Origin: an uncultured Bacteroides sp.
GTDB taxonomy: Bacteria > Bacteroidota > Bacteroidia > Bacteroidales > Bacteroidaceae
Length of the DNA stretch: 64,000 nucleotides
Direction of reading: 5' to 3'
Assembly (NCBI RefSeq): GCF_910585845.1
Contig: NZ_CAJUHF010000009.1
Location: 1 to 64,000 of the forward strand
The notes beneath the pieces were generated by a model. That model was not told the origin of the DNA, did no database searches, and saw only the letters and a list, made by a program, of their open reading frames with translations. Shown here in pieces: positions 8,860-15,931 of this stretch. A program made the translations under genes and the position numbers. The number at the start of each line of letters is the position of its first letter. The stretch's first letter is position 1.

Positions 8860-8893
8860 CCCCCAAAAGTTAGAGACATAAAACTTTTGGGGG
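8860..8893. terminator. 12-bp stem hairpin after glgB
   Basis: CCCCCAAAAGTT at 8860-8871 pairs perfectly with AACTTTTGGGGG at 8882-8893 around a 10-nt loop. The following T-tract is weak (ACTTTATG), but the stem is strong and the position, 97 nt after glgB, fits a terminator. Confidence 0.7.
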
Positions 8894-8986
8894 ACTTTAT
8901 GTATAAACGCCATATGGAAAGATTAGTGATGGCAATTTATTTCTGAAAGACATATATTTACGTATCATATCATAAATAAATAGTTT

Positions 8987-11215
8987 ATGCTCAAACTCCG
9001 CTGTGTAGTAGAACGAATCACATACCAGAATCCCGAAAACGGATATTCGGTAATGAGAGTCAAGGTCAAAGGATACGATGACCTTGTAACCCTTGTTGGC
9101 AACCTGCTGGAGGTACCGGCAGGGAGCGTATTGCTATGCGAAGGAAACTGGAAAGTGGATAAGCGATACGGCAACCAATTCGTGGCAGAGAGCTGGGAGG
9201 AAGTCATGCCTGCCACCATCTACGGCATAGAGAAATATCTGGGTAGCGGATTGGTGAAAGGCATCGGCCCGAAGTTCGCCCAACTTATCGTCAGCCGTTT
9301 CGGATTGGAAACCATTGACGTGATTGAGACCAACATTGAACGACTCTATGAAGTGCCCGGCATCGGTAAGAAACGGGTGGAAAAGATAGCAGAGAGTTGG
9401 GAAAAGCAGAAAGACATCAAGAACGTGATGCTCTTCCTGCAAGGTTATGGAGCCAGCACCGCATACGCAGCCAAAATCTACCGGCAATACGGGAAAGAGA
9501 GTATCGATACCGTAAAAGCCAATCCTTACAAACTGGCAGATGACATTTGGGGAATCGGCTTCAAGACCGCAGACAGCATAGCTGCCAAGATGGGTTATGA
9601 GAAGAATGACCTGCGCCGTTGCAAAAGTGGCATTACCTACACACTCAGCCATCTTTCCGAAGAAGGACACGTCTATGCCGAAGAGGAGCAACTCCTGAAA
9701 GCAGCCATCGAATTGTTGGAAGCCGACGAAGAACCCATCCGTCAGGCAATGGCAGAAATGTTACAAAGCGAAGACTTGATACAAGACGGTGACGCTCTGT
9801 ATATGCCACCCTTCTATTATGCCGAAGTAGGAACAGCCAATCGCCTGAGTGGACTATTGAATAATACGGAAAGCAATCTCTTCCAAAGGACATTAGACAT
9901 TGATGCTATTTCCAAAGCCTCCGGCATCGAATATGACGAAGTGCAAGTGGAAGCCATCCGCGAAGCAGTCGCATCCAAGGTAATGGTGTTGACAGGTGGT
10001 CCAGGTACAGGAAAGACCACCACCACACAAGGAATCATCGCAGCCCTGAAGAGTATGGGACTAAGTATCCTGCTTGCCGCACCTACAGGACGTGCCGCCA
10101 AACGCATGAGCGAGGCGACAGGTATGGAAGCAAAGACCATCCACCGACTTTTGGAATACAATCCGAAAGACGGCTACAAGCGCAATGACGAAAAACCGTT
10201 GGAAGGAGATGCGCTCATCGTGGACGAATGTTCCATGATAGACATCATCCTGATGAACAACCTGATGAAAGCCTTGCCTGCGGATATGCGCCTTGTATTG
10301 GTGGGCGACATCGACCAGTTGCCCAGTGTGGGTGCCGGAAACGTGCTCCGTGACATCATTGATTCCGAAAAGATTCCCGTCATCCGTCTGACACGCATCT
10401 TCCGACAGGCACAGGCCAGCCGAATCGTCATGAGTGCCCATGCCATCAACAAGGGACAATTTCCCGACATCAGCAACGGCAAGCAGACCGACTTCTTCTT
10501 TATACAGATAGAAGAACCGGAACAGGTGGCTGAAACTATCGTCAAATTGGTAAAGGAACGCTTGCCCAAAGCCTATAACCGTCCGGCAAGCGACATCCAA
10601 GTCCTTACTCCCATGCAGCGGGGTGTGGTCGGTGCAGCCAATCTGAACACAGCCTTACAAGCCGTACTGAACACCTCCCAGTTGGCACTGAACCGCAGTG
10701 GCTATTCCTTCCGCCAAGGCGACCGGGTGATGCAACTTCGCAACAATTATGACAAGGATGTGTTCAATGGCGACTTGGGATATGTGGAAAAAGTGAACTT
10801 GGAAGACCGAACTTTGCAAGTGGACTTCGATGGCAAGTTGGTGGAGTATGAAGTCTCGGAGCTGGACGAACTGACTTTGGCATACGCAACGACCATCCAC
10901 AAGTCGCAAGGATCGGAATATCCCATAGTCGTTATGCCGGTTTTGATGACCCACTATGTGATGCTCCAACGCAATCTTATCTATACAGGTATCACCCGTA
11001 CCAAAAAAATCTGTGTATTGGTAGGGACGAAAAAGGCATTATCCTTCGCCATCCGTAATATGTCGGTGCTGAAACGTAACACGAAATTGAAGGAGCGGCT
11101 TAATCCTGCATTGACACAATCCGGCAGTGCCACACAACCTAAAGGATATGTGCTTCCTATGCAAACAGACTATGATATGGTGGCAGAAGCGAGAACCGAA
11201 TATGGGAAAAAGTAG
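8987..11215 (+). CDS. RecD2-like SF1 DNA helicase
   Basis: The 742-residue helicase has helix-hairpin-helix repeats in its N-terminal third (VKGIGPKFAQLI near 90 and YEVPGIGKKRVEKIAESW near 125). These are followed by an SF1B motor: Walker A LTGGPGTGKTTTTQ near 336, Walker B ALIVDECSMID near 409, and the C-terminal motif VI region TLAYATTIHKSQGSEYP near 630. This is the RecD2 (RecBC-independent) architecture. RecD2 is a 5'-3' helicase linked to DNA repair and fork maintenance. The start ATG at 8987 follows a weak TATATTTA box. A small frame overlapping its end is listed as rejected. Confidence 0.93.
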   Translation: MLKLRCVVERITYQNPENGYSVMRVKVKGYDDLVTLVGNLLEVPAGSVLLCEGNWKVDKRYGNQFVAESWEEVMPATIYGIEKYLGSGLVKGIGPKFAQLIVSRFGLETIDVIETNIERLYEVPGIGKKRVEKIAESWEKQKDIKNVMLFLQGYGASTAYAAKIYRQYGKESIDTVKANPYKLADDIWGIGFKTADSIAAKMGYEKNDLRRCKSGITYTLSHLSEEGHVYAEEEQLLKAAIELLEADEEPIRQAMAEMLQSEDLIQDGDALYMPPFYYAEVGTANRLSGLLNNTESNLFQRTLDIDAISKASGIEYDEVQVEAIREAVASKVMVLTGGPGTGKTTTTQGIIAALKSMGLSILLAAPTGRAAKRMSEATGMEAKTIHRLLEYNPKDGYKRNDEKPLEGDALIVDECSMIDIILMNNLMKALPADMRLVLVGDIDQLPSVGAGNVLRDIIDSEKIPVIRLTRIFRQAQASRIVMSAHAINKGQFPDISNGKQTDFFFIQIEEPEQVAETIVKLVKERLPKAYNRPASDIQVLTPMQRGVVGAANLNTALQAVLNTSQLALNRSGYSFRQGDRVMQLRNNYDKDVFNGDLGYVEKVNLEDRTLQVDFDGKLVEYEVSELDELTLAYATTIHKSQGSEYPIVVMPVLMTHYVMLQRNLIYTGITRTKKICVLVGTKKALSFAIRNMSVLKRNTKLKERLNPALTQSGSATQPKGYVLPMQTDYDMVAEARTEYGKK

Positions 11216-11357
11216 AATCATCACATCATATTTATATGACACTCGTGAGCTTATAACTTCTCTTGATTTGGGAAAGATAGTAAACAAGAGAAAAGAGTTA
11301 TTGAGCATTTTTGGAAAAGCCCTCAATGTAACAAGATAAGACAAAAATATAACACCA

Positions 11358-11425
11358 AGAGCCTGTTTGAATTTTCTTCAACCTTCTTTTGAGAGTTCTT
11401 TTTGAAGGAAATTTAAACAGGCTCT
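11358..11425. repeat. Near-perfect 68-nt inverted repeat (RepX short form)
   Basis: AGAGCCTGTTTGAATTTTCTT at the left pairs with the right arm ending AAACAGGCTCT; 22 of 24 arm positions are complementary. The left half, including the internal sequence CTTCTTTTGAGAGTTCTTTTTGA, recurs at 20438-20483. It is non-coding and probably also acts as a transcription terminator after the helicase gene. Confidence 0.8.
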
Positions 11426-11735
11426 AATACTAAATGCAAAAATAGTTGCGTTTAGTAAGCAAAAACACTTCATTACATAGCCGTTTATCGCTTCGATCAG
11501 TCCACACACCCTTTTGCCAAAAACCTTGTACCGGATTTTCATTCTTCTCGTCCGTAGATGCCTAAACCGGAGGAGAATACGATATTTCTTCTTAAAAACC
11601 GATGTTGGATACTCCTATATTTAATCTGTTCTCAGCTAATTGTCCAGGCTGTATCTTTGCACCATATAATGATTCCCATGACAGCAAAAGGATATTACCA
11701 ATACACATACTTCTTACACTTATTACATTAATTTT
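11426..11735. other. Gene-free stretch before the integrase
   Basis: About 310 nt with no credible gene. It holds a -7 box TATCTTTG at 11652-11659 that probably serves the integrase gene starting at 11736. No direct repeat typical of an integrase attachment site was found. Confidence 0.5.
11652..11659 (+). promoter_or_regulatory. -7 box for the integrase gene
   Basis: TATCTTTG, an exact TAnnTTTG match, lies 76 nt before the integrase start. No good -33 element is seen. Confidence 0.45.
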
Positions 11736-12950
11736 ATGGCAACAGTAAAAGCAAAATTCCGCACTTCTTCCAAACCCGGCAAGGAGGGAACATTGTTCTT
11801 TCAAGTAATCCACGACAGGATTACAAGACAGATAGCTACCGGCTATAAGATATTCGAACATGAATGGGATACCGCCGGTTCGGAAATCATCCTGACAGAC
11901 AATGATCCATTGAGACACGACTACCTATTGTCGGTGAAGGAGGCATTGGCTGCGGAATCCTCAAAATTAAGAGGCATCATTACCCGCCTTGATAAAACGG
12001 GTAACAACTATTCGGTAGACAAGATTGTAGAACTTTCCAATGGATCTAAAGACGATGACGGCTTCATCGGGTTTGCCCAAAAGCTCACCAGCCAATTGAA
12101 ACAGATCGGTAAGAAAAGAACAGCCGATACTTACACCACCGTCTTAAGCAGTTTCAAGCGTTTCCGGAAAGAGCAGGACTTATTTTTGGATGATGTGGAC
12201 TCCGCCCTGATAGTAGAATACGAAACGTGGCTCAAAGAGAACGGAATCTGCAAAAATACGGTTTCCTTCTATATGCGCAACCTACGAGCTATCTACAACC
12301 GTGCAGTAGAAAAGAAACTGACCACGCAACGATTCCCGTTCAAGTACGTCTATACCGGAATTGATAAGACCGTCAAACGTGCTGTGACTATAAAAGTCAT
12401 CCGGCAGATCAAGGAACTCGACCTTACCCTCTCCCCCCTACTCGATTATGCCAGAGACCTCTTTATGTTCTCTTTCTATACGAGAGGTATGTCCTTCGTG
12501 GATATGTCATATTTGAAAAAGAAAGACTTGCAGAATGGAATCCTGACCTATCGTCGGCAGAAAACCAACCAACAGCTCTCGATCAAGTGGGAACAACCTA
12601 TGCAGGATATAATCGACAAATATGATACGGCAAGCAGTCCTTATCTGTTGCCCATTATCCGCGACATGGACAGGGACAAGCGGAAACAATACAAAAACGC
12701 CTCGCATTTGGTGAACAACAAGCTAAAGAAAATCGGGGAACAACTTGGCCTGGGGATTCCCTTGACAAGTTATGTCGCGCGGCATACTTGGGCGAGCATT
12801 GCCAAAAGTAAAAACATACCGGTTTCCACCATCAGTGAAGCCCTGGGACATGATTCGGAAAGAACCACGAGAATCTATTTGACATCGTTAGACACCTCGT
12901 CTGTGGATAAAGCCAATTCGATTGTATTGAAACTATTTACCGACAAATAA
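11736..12950 (+). CDS. Tyrosine site-specific recombinase beside the invertible capsule promoter
   Basis: A 404-residue recombinase with an N-terminal arm-type DNA-binding region, a SAM-like core-binding domain (about residues 105-200) and a C-terminal catalytic domain. The catalytic residues visible are Arg near 249 (YTRGMSF), Lys near 276 (RRQKTNQQ), the Arg-His pair of SYVARHTWA near 349-350, His of ALGHD near 371 and the nucleophile Tyr of RIYLTSL near 381. In Bacteroides such recombinases often invert promoters beside their own gene, and the 19-bp inverted repeats start only 75 nt downstream. Its job here is therefore inferred to be inversion of 13044-13207. A mobile-element integrase is less likely because no element is attached. 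Confidence 0.88.
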   Translation: MATVKAKFRTSSKPGKEGTLFFQVIHDRITRQIATGYKIFEHEWDTAGSEIILTDNDPLRHDYLLSVKEALAAESSKLRGIITRLDKTGNNYSVDKIVELSNGSKDDDGFIGFAQKLTSQLKQIGKKRTADTYTTVLSSFKRFRKEQDLFLDDVDSALIVEYETWLKENGICKNTVSFYMRNLRAIYNRAVEKKLTTQRFPFKYVYTGIDKTVKRAVTIKVIRQIKELDLTLSPLLDYARDLFMFSFYTRGMSFVDMSYLKKKDLQNGILTYRRQKTNQQLSIKWEQPMQDIIDKYDTASSPYLLPIIRDMDRDKRKQYKNASHLVNNKLKKIGEQLGLGIPLTSYVARHTWASIAKSKNIPVSTISEALGHDSERTTRIYLTSLDTSSVDKANSIVLKLFTDK

Positions 12951-12995
12951 TCAAAAAAGAAGCATTTTGCGCAATCCAATCAGTCTATATCACAA

Positions 12996-13024
12996 GTTGC
13001 CGTTTTGCAGAATAAAACGGCAAC
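12996..13024. terminator. Hairpin terminator after the integrase
   Basis: GTTGCCGTTTT at 12996-13006 pairs perfectly with AAAACGGCAAC at 13014-13024 around a 7-nt loop. It sits between the integrase stop and the left inverted repeat. It could stop integrase read-through and also leftward transcripts from the inverted-phase promoter. Confidence 0.7.
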
Positions 13025-13226
13025 TCTCTCATTAAGAGAAGTATTACAAGCGCAAAATTAGAGAAAAAGACGGAATCGCCCAAAGAAATACATAAAAATT
13101 TATATTTTTGAATGTTGACTTGTTTTATAAAAATATGAATATGTTTTGCAAATAATCAAATACGATATTATTTATCCGTTGATAATCAACTCCATTCTAC
13201 TTTTTCGTACTTCTCTTAATGAGAGA
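13025..13226. promoter_or_regulatory. Invertible capsule promoter segment with 19-bp inverted repeats
   Basis: IR-L at 13025-13043 (TCTCTCATTAAGAGAAGTA) is the exact reverse complement of IR-R at 13208-13226, enclosing 164 bp. Within it the only full-consensus promoter is on the reverse strand: -33 TTTG at 13084-13081, 20-nt spacer, -7 TAATTTTG at 13060-13053. A forward TATTTTTG at 13103-13110 lacks a -33 element. As written, the strong promoter points away from upxY (OFF phase); inversion would place it 9 nt before IR-R facing the capsule genes. This is the known architecture of phase-variable Bacteroides capsule promoters. Confidence 0.88.
13053..13084 (-). promoter_or_regulatory. Consensus promoter inside the invertible segment, facing left
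   Basis: TTTG (13084-13081), 20 nt, TAATTTTG (13060-13053) on the reverse strand is a full match to the Bacteroides consensus. Its start site would fall about 13046-13048, just inside IR-L. Confidence 0.75.
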
Positions 13227-13237
13227 AGTACGAAAAA
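13201..13237 (+). promoter_or_regulatory. Leader hairpin formed by the right inverted repeat
   Basis: TTTTTCGTACTTCTCT pairs with AGAGAAGTACGAAAAA around TAATG, a perfect 16-bp stem. IR-R is embedded in it. After inversion the capsule transcript would begin a few nt before IR-R, so most of this stem would form at its 5' end. Confidence 0.65.
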
Positions 13238-13310
13238 GAGGGTGTTTTCCCTCGGATATTACCTTATATAATAAGGTGGAATTTATAAGATTGATGAATA
13301 TGAATCAAAC

Positions 13311-13332
13311 TCGGGCAGAAGCCCGAACTTTT
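13311..13332 (+). terminator. Terminator-like hairpin in the upxY leader
   Basis: TCGGGC-AGAA-GCCCGA followed by ACTTTT forms a short GC-rich hairpin with a U-run, 81 nt before upxY. A weaker hairpin ACCTTAT-ATA-ATAAGGT lies at 13261-13277. Leader terminators of this kind are the expected substrate of UpxY antitermination. Confidence 0.5.
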
Positions 13333-13413
13333 ACGACATATGTTTGTAACTGCATAATAATCAATAGATATAGCGATTATGCAGGACTAGAGAATATATC
13401 CTGAACCGAAAAA

Positions 13414-13959
13414 ATGCCTACGACAGAGATTGAAAAACAGACACGATGGTTTGTCATGCGAGACTTGAAACGCCCTAACGCCAAACTGCCGGCTTACAAG
13501 TTTTTGCGTGAGGAAGGATTTGAAGTATTTGTCCCCATGAAGCCACAATTAATCACCAAACACGGCAAAAAAGTGGTCGAAGATGTTCCTGTAATACGGG
13601 ATTTGCTGTTCGCCCATACCGACAAGAAGAGGCTTGACCCCATCGTTGCAAGGACGGAGACTTTGCAATACCGCTTCATGCGAAATTGCGGACGTGCACC
13701 GATGATGGTCCCCGATGATGAGATGGAACGTTTCATCGTTGCGGTCAGCTCCTCGAATGACACCAAATATTATTTGCCGGAAGAAATTACTCCCCAAATG
13801 TACGGGCGTAAAATCCGTATCGTAGGCGGTCCCCTCAATGGTTATGAGGGGAGCCTGATTACCACCCGAGGCTCCAAAGTGAAACGCCTTATGATAAAAT
13901 TGCAAGATTTCTTTGCAGCAGGCGTGGAAGTTAACCCTGAATACATACAATTTATATGA
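13414..13959 (+). CDS. upxY: UpxY family transcription antiterminator (NusG-like)
   Basis: The 181-residue protein has an N-terminal NGN domain (RWFVMRDLKRPNAKLPAYKF, then GFEVFVPMKPQ) and a C-terminal KOW-type segment (RIVGGPLNGYEGSL near residues 138-151), the layout of Bacteroides UpxY proteins. In B. fragilis UpxY proteins bind RNA polymerase at their own locus leader and prevent premature termination of the long capsule transcript. It is the first gene after the invertible promoter and structured leader, the expected place. The partner gene upxZ, normally next, is absent; the stop overlaps the start of the WecA-like gene in ATGA. Confidence 0.92.
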   Translation: MPTTEIEKQTRWFVMRDLKRPNAKLPAYKFLREEGFEVFVPMKPQLITKHGKKVVEDVPVIRDLLFAHTDKKRLDPIVARTETLQYRFMRNCGRAPMMVPDDEMERFIVAVSSSNDTKYYLPEEITPQMYGRKIRIVGGPLNGYEGSLITTRGSKVKRLMIKLQDFFAAGVEVNPEYIQFI

Positions 13960-15110
13960 CAATGATTACAAACTGTTTTCCCGGCCTGTCCGCAACTGCC
14001 ACTTTTTGGATGGCCAATTCCATTACGGTATTCGGAGTATGCGTGCTTTGCACCGGCCTGCTCATTCCGCAAATATTGCTTATATCCTTCCGCAAGCGGT
14101 TGTTCGACCAGCCCGATGAACGGAAAATTCACCAAGGGGTAGTGCCAAGGTTGGGAGGTATCGCCTTCAAACCTGTCGTCTTTTTTTCCATAGCGCTCAT
14201 GCTCGGTCTATGCCAATTCTTTGGCTATGGCAATATGTTCGACGGGGTATCTACGGAAAGCTGTTCTTTGGCATTTAGCTTCTGCTGTGTCATGCTGTTG
14301 TATTTGGTGGGGATGGCGGACGACCTGATAGGTATACGTTATAAAGCCAAATTTGCCGTACAGATCATGTGTGGGATGATGATGATAGCCGGGGGAATGT
14401 GGATATGCGACCTGCATGGACTGTTGGGAATCCACGAATTGGCAGAGTGGTTCGGTTATCCGCTTACCATACTCGTCATCGTCTTCATCATCAACTCCAT
14501 CAACCTGATAGACGGCATAGACGGACTGGCATCCGGGCTTTGCGGCGTGGCGACACTTTTCTACGGGATGGTATTCTTCCTGTTGCAGGAATACATCTAT
14601 GCCGTGCTTTCATTCGCCACTCTCGGGGTGCTTGTGCCGTTCTTCTACTATAATGTATTCGGGGATGCCAATAAGCAGAAAAAGATATTCATGGGTGACA
14701 CCGGCAGCCTTACAATCGGCATGGTACTCTGTGTGTTGAGTTTAAAAATCCTCCTATGTCCGCCGACAAGTATCCCGGACGGTTTCCCGAATCTGCTGGT
14801 CCTCGCATATTCACCGCTGTTCATTCCGTGCCTCGATGTCGTGAGGGTCTATCTGCACAGGGTGCGCAACGGGAAAAACCCGTTCCTGCCCGACAAGAAC
14901 CATATCCACCACAAGTTGCTTTCTGTGGGAATGCGCCAACGCGCCGCTATGGTAACCATCATATCCTTTTCGCTCCTGTTTACCCTGTGCAACATTTGGC
15001 TGTCCATGTACATGGAGATTACCCTGCTGTTAGCTGCGGATGTCGTGATATGGACATCGGCAAATATATGGCTGACACATAAAATTCATAAAATCAACAG
15101 GAAACTATAG
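13956..15110 (+). CDS. WecA/MraY-like polyprenyl-phosphate sugar-1-phosphate transferase
   Basis: This 384-residue integral membrane protein, with about ten or eleven transmembrane segments, belongs to the MraY/WecA superfamily. Typical motifs are the Asp-rich MADDLIGIRYKAKF (about 125-138), LIDGIDGLASG (about 183-193), MGDTGSLTIG (about 246-255) and the His-rich loop DKNHIHHKLL (about 313-322). These enzymes transfer a HexNAc-1-phosphate from a UDP-sugar to undecaprenyl phosphate and so start capsule or O-antigen repeat-unit synthesis at the inner membrane. The start at 13956 overlaps upxY by ATGA; an internal Met at 14010 would also leave the first membrane segment intact. Confidence 0.88.
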   Translation: MTMITNCFPGLSATATFWMANSITVFGVCVLCTGLLIPQILLISFRKRLFDQPDERKIHQGVVPRLGGIAFKPVVFFSIALMLGLCQFFGYGNMFDGVSTESCSLAFSFCCVMLLYLVGMADDLIGIRYKAKFAVQIMCGMMMIAGGMWICDLHGLLGIHELAEWFGYPLTILVIVFIINSINLIDGIDGLASGLCGVATLFYGMVFFLLQEYIYAVLSFATLGVLVPFFYYNVFGDANKQKKIFMGDTGSLTIGMVLCVLSLKILLCPPTSIPDGFPNLLVLAYSPLFIPCLDVVRVYLHRVRNGKNPFLPDKNHIHHKLLSVGMRQRAAMVTIISFSLLFTLCNIWLSMYMEITLLLAADVVIWTSANIWLTHKIHKINRKL

Positions 15111-15124
15111 TTATAATCGAGAAT

Positions 15125-15922
15125 ATGAAATTTTGCAAAACGATGATTGTAGCAGCATCCGTCCTTGTATTAGGCGCATGCTCCACTTCTAAAGAGATTA
15201 CCTATTTCCAGGACCTACGCCCCGGAGAAAGTGAACTGACGCTTGTTTCCCCGACGGAAATCAAGATTATGCCGAAAGACAAACTGTCCATTCTGGTAAA
15301 CAGCCAGGATTTGAGGCTGACCAACCTTTTCAACCTGCCGGTTGCGTCACAACAGATAGGTCAGGAAACGTCATCCAGCTCAAGCCGTGGCGTGTCCGGC
15401 TATACAGTCGATTCCAACGGAAATATAGACTTCCCTGTTTTAGGGGCTATCCATATTGAGGGCATGACCCGCGAAGAGGTCGCCGCGCATATCAAAAAGG
15501 AATTACAGTCGCACGACCTGGTCAAAGAACCGGTGGTCACGGTGGAATACATGAACCTGACCGTATCGGTCATGGGCGAAGTGAACAAGCCCGGTCGATA
15601 CAATATAGAAAAGGACCATGTGACGATTTTGGACGCATTGAGCCAGGCAGGAGACCTCACCATTTACGGCAAACGGAACAAAGTACTGGTTTTACGGAAT
15701 GAAGAAGGCAAGCAGCGTGTCTACGGGGTGGATCTCCGGTCGGCAAGCCATCTCTATTCTTCCCCCGCCTACTACCTGCTACAGAACGATGTCGTTTATG
15801 TGGAGCCTAATGATACAAAGGCTCGCCAAGCCACTGTCAATGGGAACAATGTCCGCAGCACCTCTTTCTGGCTGTCCCTTGCCTCCCTGCTGACCACCAT
15901 CGCCGTATTAATTGCCAAATAA
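15125..15922 (+). CDS. Polysaccharide export lipoprotein (Wza-like)
   Basis: A 265-residue exported lipoprotein: signal peptide with lipobox LGAC, Cys19 being the lipidated residue. It carries a polysaccharide export (poly_export) domain (about residues 45-140) and a SLBB-like domain (TVSVMGEVNKPGRYNIEKD, about 145-165), and ends with a hydrophobic segment (TSFWLSLASLLTTIAVLIAK) resembling the C-terminal anchor of Bacteroidetes homologues. It would form the outer-membrane/periplasmic exit channel and partner with the Wzc-like kinase encoded 9 nt downstream. Confidence 0.92.
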   Translation: MKFCKTMIVAASVLVLGACSTSKEITYFQDLRPGESELTLVSPTEIKIMPKDKLSILVNSQDLRLTNLFNLPVASQQIGQETSSSSSRGVSGYTVDSNGNIDFPVLGAIHIEGMTREEVAAHIKKELQSHDLVKEPVVTVEYMNLTVSVMGEVNKPGRYNIEKDHVTILDALSQAGDLTIYGKRNKVLVLRNEEGKQRVYGVDLRSASHLYSSPAYYLLQNDVVYVEPNDTKARQATVNGNNVRSTSFWLSLASLLTTIAVLIAK

Positions 15923-15931
15923 CATTAGAAA

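Noticed and set aside
11202..11339. A 45-codon frame overlapping the end of the RecD2-like gene
   Set aside because: Starts MGKSRIITSYLYDTRE; it could be translated, but there is no promoter, no recognised family and the length is within chance.
11736..12950. Integrase of a mobile element carrying the capsule locus
   Set aside because: No attachment-site direct repeats, relaxase, or conjugation genes were seen; the adjacent inverted repeats explain the recombinase better.
13219..13404. A 61-codon open frame in the upxY leader
   Set aside because: It starts inside the inverted-repeat hairpin and runs through both leader stems; it has no recognisable protein character and would be explained by chance. 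A leader peptide is not excluded but not supported.
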